Origin: Muribaculaceae bacterium
Lineage (GTDB): Bacteria > Bacteroidota > Bacteroidia > Bacteroidales > Muribaculaceae
Direction: 5' to 3'
Length of the DNA stretch: 61,169 nt
NCBI GenBank assembly: GCA_017405965.1
Contig: JAFQZK010000025.1
Coordinates: 1-61,169, forward strand
Below the pieces are notes generated by a model. That model did not search any database and was not told the DNA's origin. It saw only the letters and a list, made by a program, of their open reading frames with translations. Made by a program: the position numbers and the translations under genes. Positions 37,113 through 43,108 of this stretch are shown here, one piece after another (position 1 is the first letter of the stretch; each line of letters starts with the position of its first letter).

Positions 37113-37463
37113 TCATCTTTTTTTGCGTTGATAGGAATTGGGGCGACGTTTCATGTAACGCCTCCACGCATACATCGGGCGGGACTCCAGATAATTCAAG
37201 TTGCGCTGATTGGCATAGGCCTCACGCTCAAACGAGATGTTCCTGTAGGCATTGCCGCGCATGGGCAGCCTCACCAGCCATTCCAGCAAATAAGCGATAT
37301 AGAAGAACACGAACAACATCTCGCGCTGCTGCGCCGAGTGGATGCGCTCGTGGTTCATCAGTTCCTCGCTCAAATAGACGCCGGGATGCACAAACAGCAG
37401 CCCCAGCAGGTTGATGGCTGTGAATCCCTTGAATGGCAATATCGTGGTCCGCACAATTTTCAC
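37113..37463 (-). CDS. Small membrane protein with HExxH motif
   Basis: About 116 residues. A hydrophobic start (FTAINLLGLLFVHPGVYL) is followed by NHERIHSAQQREMLFVFFYI, which contains HERIH, a possible zinc-metallopeptidase motif. SFEREAYANQ, an acidic residue spaced like a third ligand, comes after it. It may be a membrane-associated minimal peptidase or a zinc-binding relic. The start is unclear: the -7 box TATCTTTG (37469-37476) would rule out the first ATG (37508); GTG 37463 or 37454 are possible. It lies directly upstream of dacB. Confidence 0.6.
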   Translation of the reverse strand: MKIVRTTILPFKGFTAINLLGLLFVHPGVYLSEELMNHERIHSAQQREMLFVFFYIAYLLEWLVRLPMRGNAYRNISFEREAYANQRNLNYLESRPMYAWRRYMKRRPNSYQRKKR

Positions 37464-37468
37464 AGCCG

Positions 37469-37476
37469 CAAAGATA
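37469..37476 (-). promoter_or_regulatory. -7 promoter box for the HExxH-dacB operon
   Basis: TATCTTTG on the minus strand. It is close to the candidate GTG starts, so the transcript would have a very short leader or none. Confidence 0.5.
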
Positions 37477-37635
37477 CAACTTTTTCTTGAATCACATCCC
37501 CCCGGCAATCCTATCCCATAGTCCCATCATCACACAACACTATGAGAAACCGCCACATGCACCTTGTTTTTGATGAAAAATGGGCAAAAAACTATAATTA
37601 ATTGCAGTTTTTATTGTCAAGAAAACAAATTGCAG

Positions 37636-37643
37636 TATCTTTG
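37636..37643 (+). promoter_or_regulatory. -7 promoter box for the ECF-like membrane protein gene
   Basis: TATCTTTG lies 42 bp before ATG 37685. An AT-rich TTTATTG about 20 bp upstream may be a weak -33 box. Confidence 0.6.
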
Positions 37644-37684
37644 TCGCTTAAGATAACACTAAAAACCACAAATCAAGCCACATT

Positions 37685-38263
37685 ATGCAACGTGCGGTAA
37701 AATTAATCGGATTAGCACTGATATATGTACTCGCCTTCGTCCTCGTCGAGGTTTTCGGCGGAATGCACCCCTACGCATGGACCTACAGCGCTGTACCCGC
37801 TGCCCTGATTGCAGCATGGCCCTATTTCAAACTGTGTGAGCGTTACCCGCTGCCGGGCATCGCCATGTTGTGCGCCATCCTCCTGCTGATGGTCAACTTC
37901 CTCATCGGCCAGGGCCATGAGATTTTTGCCATCGGATGCCTCGTGCTCGGATTTATCGCCGAGGGCTTCCGCAAGCTGTGGGGGAACTACCGCGGCCGCA
38001 AAGGCACGATCGCCAGCTATGCCGTCCTGTCGCTCATGCCGTTCACCAAGACCTGCGTCTGGTGGATTGACTTCGACATTGCCAAGGAGATGAACATCCC
38101 CAACTATCTCGACGTGTACTATGCAACCCATGGCCGCATGCTCAACTTCGACATCCTGATAACTATGATTATCGTCACGCTCGTGCTGGCCGTAGGCATC
38201 ATGTGGTTCTTTACCCGCAATTGGAACCCGCGCGAGCAATACCACGTCATCATCGAGGACTAA
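37685..38263 (+). CDS. Membrane protein, MptD-like ECF transporter S component
   Basis: This 192-residue protein has about six hydrophobic segments (GLALIYVLAFVLVEVF, AMLCAILLLMVNFLIG, IFAIGCLVLGFIAEGF, ASYAVLSLMPF and ITMIIVTLVLAVGIMWFFT). The layout resembles the MptD/Trep_Strep group of putative substrate-binding S components of ECF transporters, which sit in the membrane and need an ATPase module encoded elsewhere. The substrate is unknown. A strong hairpin follows at 38286-38316. Confidence 0.5.
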   Translation: MQRAVKLIGLALIYVLAFVLVEVFGGMHPYAWTYSAVPAALIAAWPYFKLCERYPLPGIAMLCAILLLMVNFLIGQGHEIFAIGCLVLGFIAEGFRKLWGNYRGRKGTIASYAVLSLMPFTKTCVWWIDFDIAKEMNIPNYLDVYYATHGRMLNFDILITMIIVTLVLAVGIMWFFTRNWNPREQYHVIIED

Positions 38264-38285
38264 TAATCATCTTTACAGTATAGAC

Positions 38286-38316
38286 ACGGGGCAAGAGAGC
38301 TGTTCTCCTGCCCCGT
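38286..38316 (+). terminator. Terminator after the ECF-like gene
   Basis: ACGGGGCA and TGCCCCGT form an 8-bp GC-rich stem, with a further GAGA/TCTC pairing inside, followed by TTTT. It separates the gene from the tRNA-Ser promoter. Confidence 0.8.
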
Positions 38317-38430
38317 TTTCATTGTCCGAGCCAAATGTGCAATAACCAAAGGCCCAGCAACTTAGCCGCATAGCAAAATGTTTTTTCAAAAAAAATCGGG
38401 CAAAACTCTTGCAGGTATCAAAAAAAGCAG

Positions 38431-38438
38431 TACCTTTG
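38431..38438 (+). promoter_or_regulatory. Promoter -7 box for tRNA-Ser
   Basis: TACCTTTG matches TAnnTTTG, with CTTG (38408-38411, one mismatch from TTTG) 19 bp upstream. It lies about 35 bp before the tRNA. Confidence 0.65.
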
Positions 38439-38472
38439 CAGTCGCTATTGAAAATACTTTCAGCTAGCTTCC

Positions 38473-38559
38473 GGAGAGGTGGGTGAGTGGCTGAAACCAG
38501 CAGTTTGCTAAACTGCCGTAGGGGTAACTCTACCGCAAGTTCGAATCTTGTCCTCTCCG
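38473..38559 (+). tRNA. tRNA-Ser (GCT anticodon)
   Basis: The 87-nt sequence begins GGAGAGG and pairs with CCTCTCC at 38552-38558. The anticodon stem is GCAGT/ACTGC with loop TTGCTAA, so the anticodon is GCT (38507-38509) and it reads AGC and AGU. A long variable arm (GTAGGGGTAACTCTAC) is typical of serine tRNAs. CCA is not encoded. Its 3' end faces the repeat-rich island, which fits use as an integration site. Confidence 0.95.
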
Positions 38560-38683
38560 CCTTTGAACAACCGACCGCGACAGCGGTTGGTTGTTTTGTT
38601 ATAGGGGTGACGCCGAGTTTACTCGAGCGCACCCCTATAACAAAACAACCAAAAGATTGCGCAGCAATCGGTTGTTCAAAGGC
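38559..38683. repeat. Nested inverted repeats downstream of tRNA-Ser
   Basis: The outer arms are 15 bp (GCCTTTGAACAACCG at 38559-38573 and its complement at 38669-38683). The inner arms are 21 bp and perfect (38589-38609 and 38630-38650), with a further CGAGT/ACTCG stem in the middle. A 12-bp hairpin at 38566-38595 (one G·U), followed by TTGTT, could end the tRNA transcript, and GATTGC/GCAATC (38655-38669) adds another. The arms begin exactly at the tRNA 3' end. Confidence 0.85.
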
Positions 38684-38802
38684 AGCGCCCCCGCGGGAGC
38701 GCACAAGATGCACGAGCGCAGCGAGTGAATCTTGTCGCCCCGCTGCTCGCGCACTCACATTCTAAATCAAAGAAACGCGGTTGATTTACCGCAAAGGTAA
38801 AC
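38684..38802. other. Spacer with imperfect copy of the tRNA-Ser 3' end
   Basis: No gene is seen. GAATCTTGTC at about 38727-38741, followed by CGCCCCGC, imperfectly repeats the tRNA 3' sequence GAATCTTGTCCTCTCCGC. It could be a decayed attachment-site duplicate. The rest is GC-rich and palindromic. Confidence 0.4.
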
Positions 38803-38829
38803 CAACCGACTGATGCTTCAAAAGACGTC
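38803..38829 (-). repeat. Array repeat copy R0 (partial)
   Basis: CAACCGACTGATGCTTCAAA followed by AGACGTC resembles the end of the array repeat (CAACCGCCTATGCCTTGAAA then AGACG). It overlaps the stop codon of the membrane protein gene, so this gene too is followed by a repeat. Only this end of the repeat is recognisable. Confidence 0.5.
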
Positions 38830-39192
38830 ATATATCCAAGTAGCCATAAATCCAATTGATAAGACTAAATAGACTATTGACTCTATCATTAATATCTTTC
38901 TTTTTTGTTCTTTATTGAATAGATTCCTAAAGGAAAGATGAGAAATCAATGTTGATAGGCCAAGAAGCAAAAGTGATGCTAATAAGATAAACGCACATCT
39001 CCAGATAGCAATTCCAGGCATTGCCTCTTGTAGAGTTTCTTCTGTGCCCAGATAAAAGAAAGAACAAACAAATAAAACTGGAATGGCAATGATCAGAATT
39101 GAAAATTTCATGAAGAAGAAAGTTCCTTTATTCCTCTTAAAAAGAGAAAAAAGAAGCAGAACGATACCTATTTCAAATAAAAAGTTTAGCAT
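38818..39192 (-). CDS. Small membrane protein (array cassette)
   Basis: A 124-residue AT-rich gene for a protein with about four hydrophobic segments (NFLFEIGIVLLLFSLF, ILIIAIPVLFVCSFFY, AFILLASLLLLGLSTLI and ESIVYLVLSIGFMATWIY). No family is recognised. An ATG at 39192 is preferred to one at 39216 because a CAACTTTG box at about 39215-39222 looks like its promoter. Its stop lies inside repeat copy R0. Membrane topology would suit an immunity protein or transporter accessory, but that is only inference. Confidence 0.55.
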   Translation of the reverse strand: MLNFLFEIGIVLLLFSLFKRNKGTFFFMKFSILIIAIPVLFVCSFFYLGTEETLQEAMPGIAIWRCAFILLASLLLLGLSTLISHLSFRNLFNKEQKRKILMIESIVYLVLSIGFMATWIYDVF

Positions 39193-39263
39193 ATTGCATT
39201 CGGTCATTTCATGCAAAGTTGAAATAATTATTCTATTTGCTCAACTTTTTCGGTGACATATTA

Positions 39264-39340
39264 TTCATGACGCGCTGGTACTCGTCCAGACTTTTATAAT
39301 TTTGGAAAAGTTGCTCAACCGCTTAGACCTTGAAAAGACG
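39264..39340 (-). repeat. Array repeat copy R1
   Basis: A 77-bp core (from TTCATGACGCGCTGGTACTC to TTGAAAAGACG on the plus strand) that differs from copy R2 at about 7 positions. It starts 8 bp after the stop of the lipoprotein gene. Read on the minus strand it translates as LFKV-stop-AVEQLFQNYKSLDE. Confidence 0.9.
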
Positions 39341-39348
39341 TTGTTATA

Positions 39349-39786
39349 TCAGTTATTGTCTATTTTGCTGTCTTTCTTGAAACGAGCCATTTCCTCTTTG
39401 GAATCGGTCTTATACCAAACCATTTCGGACTTTGTGAGTTTGTGGATGTCACACTCGATATAAATCCTGGTTTGCCCATCATGTTCCTTGCCAGTGAAGA
39501 TGTTCATATGTGCTGTTTCACCAACTCGGTAATGAAGGTCAGTAATCGTCCATCCTTCATCAGGCCAATTTGATTCATAAAGCTCAATTCGACCAGAATA
39601 AGAAGTTTCAGGATAGAACACATATTTAACAACACTCGCATCTTGTATTCTACTATCGAATACTTGTGTCCAAATGCCCTCAAGTTTACTTGAGTCAAAA
39701 CTCTTGACATCATCGTCACCGCATGATGCCAAGGAGAACAATGTGAACAGTATTAGGATAAAACCTAAAAACTTTAATTTTCTCAT
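39349..39786 (-). CDS. Small lipoprotein, lipocalin-like (array cassette)
   Basis: This 145-residue AT-rich gene has a signal peptide and lipobox (SLASC). The mature part, with KLEGIWTQVFDS, a beta-rich middle (YSGRIELYESNWPDEGWTI) and IECDIHKLTKSEMVWYKTD, looks like a small lipocalin-type or similar beta-barrel domain (Leu-Glu-Gly-x-Trp opening). A longer frame from 39828 was rejected because it adds residues before the signal peptide. It is directly followed by repeat R1. Confidence 0.6.
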   Translation of the reverse strand: MRKLKFLGFILILFTLFSLASCGDDDVKSFDSSKLEGIWTQVFDSRIQDASVVKYVFYPETSYSGRIELYESNWPDEGWTITDLHYRVGETAHMNIFTGKEHDGQTRIYIECDIHKLTKSEMVWYKTDSKEEMARFKKDSKIDNN

Positions 39787-39893
39787 TTCATTACTCTTGT
39801 TTACATATTCAATACTACTGATTAACACTACTGATTAACGTAGGATAAATGCGATTATTATTTTACTTGCGTTTATTTTTGGGCGATTCATTG

Positions 39894-39970
39894 TTCATGA
39901 CGCGCTGGTACTCGTCCTGACTTTTATAATTTTGGAAAACTTGTTCAACCGCCTATGCCTTGAAAAGACA
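39894..39970 (-). repeat. Array repeat copy R2
   Basis: A 77-bp core nearly identical to R1. It lies 33 bp after the stop of the 138-residue membrane protein gene. Read on the minus strand it gives LFKA-stop-AVEQVFQNYKSQDE and then QRVMNNESPKNKRK-stop. Confidence 0.9.
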
Positions 39971-40002
39971 GAATGACTTATAATCATTATTCTTTATCGC
40001 AT

Positions 40003-40419
40003 TTATCTTGATAGCACTAAAATTCCCATGCCAATAAAAACAACCCATGAAAGAATTAGGAATAGAGCGACTAAAAAACCTTTAATTATCCTGTGTTTTT
40101 CATTTTCGTATTTGCTATTCAGCTCTTTATAGAACTCTTCCGTATCATCAGTGGTATCTGTAGGCATGACTTTAAACATAAACGGAACGCTGATAAGACA
40201 ACAAATAATTATAGAAGCCAACAGATTTGTCTCGGAAATAGTTCCGACGGTAAAAAAAACTAGAATAAAATACAATGACTCAAGATTCAAAAATGGGCAT
40301 ATAGTAGGTATCCGACCTAAATAAAGGTGAGAAAAAACATCCTCTTTTGGCCATCCATAATGGATCAACGCGTGGTATGTTCGATATATGACGTATCTGT
40401 AGAATTCAATAATCAACAT
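40003..40419 (-). CDS. Small membrane protein (array cassette)
   Basis: About 138 residues with several hydrophobic segments (YFILVFFTVGTI, LLASIIICCLISVPFMF and FLVALFLILSWVVFIGMGIL) and an acidic, charged loop between (TDDTEEFYKELNSKYENEKH). No family is recognised. The ATG at 40419 was chosen; a TTG 11 codons upstream is possible. It is AT-rich like its array neighbours and is followed by repeat R2. Confidence 0.5.
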   Translation of the reverse strand: MLIIEFYRYVIYRTYHALIHYGWPKEDVFSHLYLGRIPTICPFLNLESLYFILVFFTVGTISETNLLASIIICCLISVPFMFKVMPTDTTDDTEEFYKELNSKYENEKHRIIKGFLVALFLILSWVVFIGMGILVLSR

Positions 40420-40459
40420 TGCAAGTAGCAAAAGTTGTAATTCTTGTGCCAAGCACTCA

Positions 40460-40578
40460 TTTTCTCTTCTTTTTTGGTGACTTGGATAAATCGTTCTCGT
40501 TCACCAATGTTCATGCAAGCATGGCATCTCTCTTACTTAATCACGCTTTTATTGTACATGAGGCGCTGGCGCTCATCT
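40460..40578 (-). repeat. Array repeat copy R3 (long form, core truncated)
   Basis: Shares 110 bp (40460-40569) with R4, including TTGGATAAATCGTTCTCG and the CATGCAAGCATG palindrome, plus the beginning of the 77-bp core (ATGAGGCGCTGG), which is cut where the antitoxin gene ends. It includes an extra segment of about 75 bp that R1 and R2 lack. Confidence 0.85.
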
Positions 40579-40586
40579 TGCGACTA

Positions 40587-40868
40587 TCATGCCGTCTCCA
40601 TTTCGTGGTAAACTTGCAGAATTGGTGCTTGCAGCGATTCTTCTATGGCAACAACAGTGTCAATCGTGAAGTTATGAGTGCCACGCATCCACTTACTGAT
40701 TTCGGCTTCGCTCTTACCCAACATCATAGCTAAGTCTTTTTGGCGAAGGCCACGAGCGAGAAGAATTTCATGAATCCTGTCAACAATTTGGAATGAAAGA
40801 GCGACTCGCTCTCTCGTCTCGGCACTAACATGCTTGCGACGTTCGTCTATTATTCTACTCCGTTTCAT
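40587..40868 (-). CDS. HTH (XRE) antitoxin of a HigBA-type pair
   Basis: This 93-residue protein has an XRE-type helix-turn-helix at about residues 35-75 (LARGLRQKDLAMMLGKSEAE then ISKWMRGTHNFTIDT). It should neutralise the partner toxin and, with it, repress the pair's promoter. It overlaps the toxin gene by 14 bp, in the toxin-first order of HigBA systems. It is directly followed by repeat R3. Confidence 0.75.
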   Translation of the reverse strand: MKRSRIIDERRKHVSAETRERVALSFQIVDRIHEILLARGLRQKDLAMMLGKSEAEISKWMRGTHNFTIDTVVAIEESLQAPILQVYHEMETA

Positions 40869-41298
40869 CTCTGCTAAAATTTAAGTCTCCAATAATCTCT
40901 TTATCCACCAAAACAATCGTGCCGTTCTTAATCCGCGAAGAAATGAATCGACTCGTGTCAATAAGTAGTTTAACGTATGGTGCAAGTTCCTCGCTTTCTT
41001 CCCAAGTGGAAGCATCTTTTACTCCACCGTTGCCAAACACAAGAATCTTGTCCGAAAGTCTCAAGGAGTACAACCGTACTTTGTTACCAACATCAATCGG
41101 GATCACACCCACACCATCGCCATAACGACCTCTTGGACGAAAATAGCGTTCAAGCGCACCTGACTCGGCTATCTTGTCAAGCCAAGCTACGATGACATCA
41201 ATTTCGTCGTCATATTCACACCCTATCGGGAATTTCTCGAAAAACTTTTCCAGTTCAGTCAGTTCTTCGTCCTCCAAGCGGATGCTGTAGAAATTCAC
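40855..41298 (-). CDS. HigB/RelE-like toxin with 5' nonsense codon
   Basis: The open frame starts at GTG 41298 and codes 147 residues. The C-terminal half (KVRLYSLRLSDKILVFGNGG) matches RelE/HigB-like beta strands that form the ribosome-dependent mRNA nuclease fold. The frame seems to continue upstream as MKQFY, a TAG stop, then IDLIEEYPN before the GTG. This gives an ATG at 41343 and a nonsense codon at 41328-41326. The toxin may be disabled, weakened or restarted at GTG. The operator palindromes and promoter lie upstream. Confidence 0.6.
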   Translation of the reverse strand: MNFYSIRLEDEELTELEKFFEKFPIGCEYDDEIDVIVAWLDKIAESGALERYFRPRGRYGDGVGVIPIDVGNKVRLYSLRLSDKILVFGNGGVKDASTWEESEELAPYVKLLIDTSRFISSRIKNGTIVLVDKEIIGDLNFSRDETE

Positions 41299-41346
41299 AT
41301 TAGGATATTCTTCAATTAGATCTATCTAATAAAACTGTTTCATTCT

Positions 41347-41423
41347 TAACTTTTAAGTTATCTTGGTGCAAAAATAAAGCCAAGATCTGAATATGCCAAA
41401 TAAATTAACTTAAAAATTAAGTT
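41347..41423 (-). promoter_or_regulatory. Toxin-antitoxin promoter with paired palindromic operators
   Basis: TATTTTTG (minus strand, 41376-41369) is a -7 box. It is enclosed by ATCTTGG/CCAAGAT arms (41360-41366 and 41380-41386). On either side are palindromes sharing the AACTT/AAGTT half-site: TAACTTTTAAGTTA (41347-41360) and AACTTAAAAATTAAGTT (41407-41423). This is the layout expected for autoregulation by the HTH antitoxin. Confidence 0.65.
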
Positions 41424-41432
41424 TAGGCATTA

Positions 41433-41604
41433 TTTTCTCTTCTTTTTCGGTGATTTGGATAAATCGTTCTCGCTCGGCAATGCTCATGCAAGCATGGCAA
41501 TGCGCTCATTTAATCACGATTTTATTGTTCATGAGGCGCTGGTACTCGCCCCGAATTTTATAATTTTGGAAAAGTTGTTCAACCGCGTATGCCTTGAAAA
41601 GACG
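41433..41604 (-). repeat. Array repeat copy R4 (long form)
   Basis: The most complete copy: the 110-bp part shared with R3 (41433-41542), overlapping the 77-bp core at 41528-41604. It lies 8 bp after the stop of the dockerin/FISUMP gene. On the minus strand it reads without a stop as RLFKAYAVEQLFQNYKIRGE, then EYQRLMNNKIVIK-stop. Confidence 0.9.
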
Positions 41605-41612
41605 TTGCTGCA

Positions 41613-43046
41613 CTAATTCTGCGAGACACGCACAGGTCGGATGCTTAAGCCAAAACAGCGTTCCTGTTTGTTCCAACCAGGGTTGCTGCCCGAAAAGAAA
41701 AGTTGGTTGTAAGCATAAAGCGACATGCCATAGTACAGCGAGTGTGACCAATAGTAGCCGAATTCGCCTTCACTGACGATCCTGGTCCCATCTTTATAAC
41801 CTGCGGCCGGCAAGAACAAAGTCTTTCCGCTAGGGCCAGTGCCCAAATACCCATTCACGCCGTTCATCGTCGTCCACTGCCAATTGCAGTGCTCGTGCAG
41901 TTCGTCCTGTTGAGCCTTGGTCGGCATTTGCCACGACAGTCCCCAGTTCGCTTGGGCGGCATCGTCAGCAGGTTCCAGTTCGTTCTTATTGTCAACTGTG
42001 CCATAATAGTTCTGGAAATTATACTTCGTCAGAGAGTCCCATGTGCCTTTGCACCACTTGTAGTTTTCCCAGGTATAGGTCTCCTTGGGTGAGGTCTCTC
42101 CCCAAGCGAAGTAGCTGCCGTATTGCTCGGGACTGCTTGCACCGATGTTGCATGTGGCCCAGAGCGTGCCGCTGGGCAGGCCCAGGTCAACATATTCATG
42201 ATCAGGAGACGGTGCACCGCCCCCCAGGATGATGTCGATAATCTCGTTCACGTCGGCGATGTTGACTTCACCGTCGCTGTTGACGTCGGCGCTCGGGTAG
42301 CTGCCGCTGCTCAGGATCATGTCAATCACAGCATTGACGTCGGCAATGTTGACTTCGCCATCATTGTTGACATCGCCTTTAATGCCGCTGCCATTGCGAG
42401 AGATGATGATCTTATCGGGAATCTGCTGGTTACCACAATAGATGCAATAACCATAGCCTGTATTTTCGAAATAAGCATCCTCAGGATAAGTGATGGTGCA
42501 ATCCTTCAGGGTAATGCCCTCACCGATTCTGCCAACCTCACCTTTGATAGTGGCCTGAACGTTGTCGAATGTGAGCGCTACACCATTGCCTTCACCATTA
42601 TTGGCAATACCGTTGACAGTGTTTATTGTAATGTCCTCGATAGTCAGCCGTGTACAAACAAGGAAAATATCAATCCACGTGCTGGAGGTGGAAAGGGTGC
42701 CATTGCCCTTGATGGTCACATTCTTGGAGTTATAGCTGTCTAATGCGATAGCCACAAACCCGTTGGTGGTCAGGCTACACTGTCCAAGGACAACGATTGT
42801 TGCCTGATCGGCGGTAAGACGGATAGGCCGAATGTTATCATATTTATTATCGGTATTGTATTCAATAACGGCATTGTTCAGCGTGAGTGTGTTTGTTGTC
42901 GCATTCCATGTGACCGTGCCGCTCTTGATAAAAGGACTGTTAAATCGACCGTCTCCATCGGGAGAAACTCCACACACCGTCACTTGCGCAGCAGCGCTCA
43001 TGGCAACCATGAACAGCGCAAACAATAATAAGAAGTTCTTTTTCAT
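41613..43046 (-). CDS. Secreted protein with dockerin-like repeats and FISUMP domain
   Basis: This 477-residue protein has a signal peptide (FLLLFALFMVAMSAAAQ). Residues about 25-220 form a parallel-beta or carbohydrate-binding-like region (VTIKGNGTLSTSSTWIDIF). Two calcium-binding dockerin type I-like repeats follow (GDVNNDGEVNIADVNAVIDM and ADVNSDGEVNIADVNEIIDI). The C-terminus is a Fibrobacter-succinogenes-major-paralogous-type domain (VDLGLPSGTLWATCNIGA to SIRPVRVSQN). It is directly followed by array repeat R4. It is less AT-rich than the toxin and membrane cassettes. Function is probably extracellular binding; no cohesin is present here. Confidence 0.75.
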   Translation of the reverse strand: MKKNFLLLFALFMVAMSAAAQVTVCGVSPDGDGRFNSPFIKSGTVTWNATTNTLTLNNAVIEYNTDNKYDNIRPIRLTADQATIVVLGQCSLTTNGFVAIALDSYNSKNVTIKGNGTLSTSSTWIDIFLVCTRLTIEDITINTVNGIANNGEGNGVALTFDNVQATIKGEVGRIGEGITLKDCTITYPEDAYFENTGYGYCIYCGNQQIPDKIIISRNGSGIKGDVNNDGEVNIADVNAVIDMILSSGSYPSADVNSDGEVNIADVNEIIDIILGGGAPSPDHEYVDLGLPSGTLWATCNIGASSPEQYGSYFAWGETSPKETYTWENYKWCKGTWDSLTKYNFQNYYGTVDNKNELEPADDAAQANWGLSWQMPTKAQQDELHEHCNWQWTTMNGVNGYLGTGPSGKTLFLPAAGYKDGTRIVSEGEFGYYWSHSLYYGMSLYAYNQLFFSGSNPGWNKQERCFGLSIRPVRVSQN

Positions 43047-43108
43047 AAGCTATTATATTTAATGGTTTATTGGTTTATCATTCTCGTTAAAAGAGCCATT
43101 GGATGCGT

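Noticed and set aside
38273-38765. Two open frames (minus 38273-38758, plus 38487-38765) across the tRNA-Ser region
   Set aside because: Both cover the tRNA gene and the nested palindromes; the peptides are composed of palindrome-derived sequence and show no domain or start signal.
40460-41500. SPKKKRK peptide ends resembling a eukaryotic nuclear localisation signal
   Set aside because: A short basic motif in a decayed repeat in a bacterial genome; chance or a DNA-binding tail is far more likely.
39264-41604. Classical integron attC sites in the array repeats
   Set aside because: A GTTGAAC word is present in the core and GTTGAGC in R1, but no conserved RYYYAAC/GTTRRRY pair flanks all copies. 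The cassette idea therefore rests on gene-repeat order, not on attC rules.
41506-41751. Short minus-strand open frame through repeat R4
   Set aside because: It overlaps the end of the dockerin/FISUMP gene in another frame and continues into the repeat; only the repeat-derived peptide is of interest.
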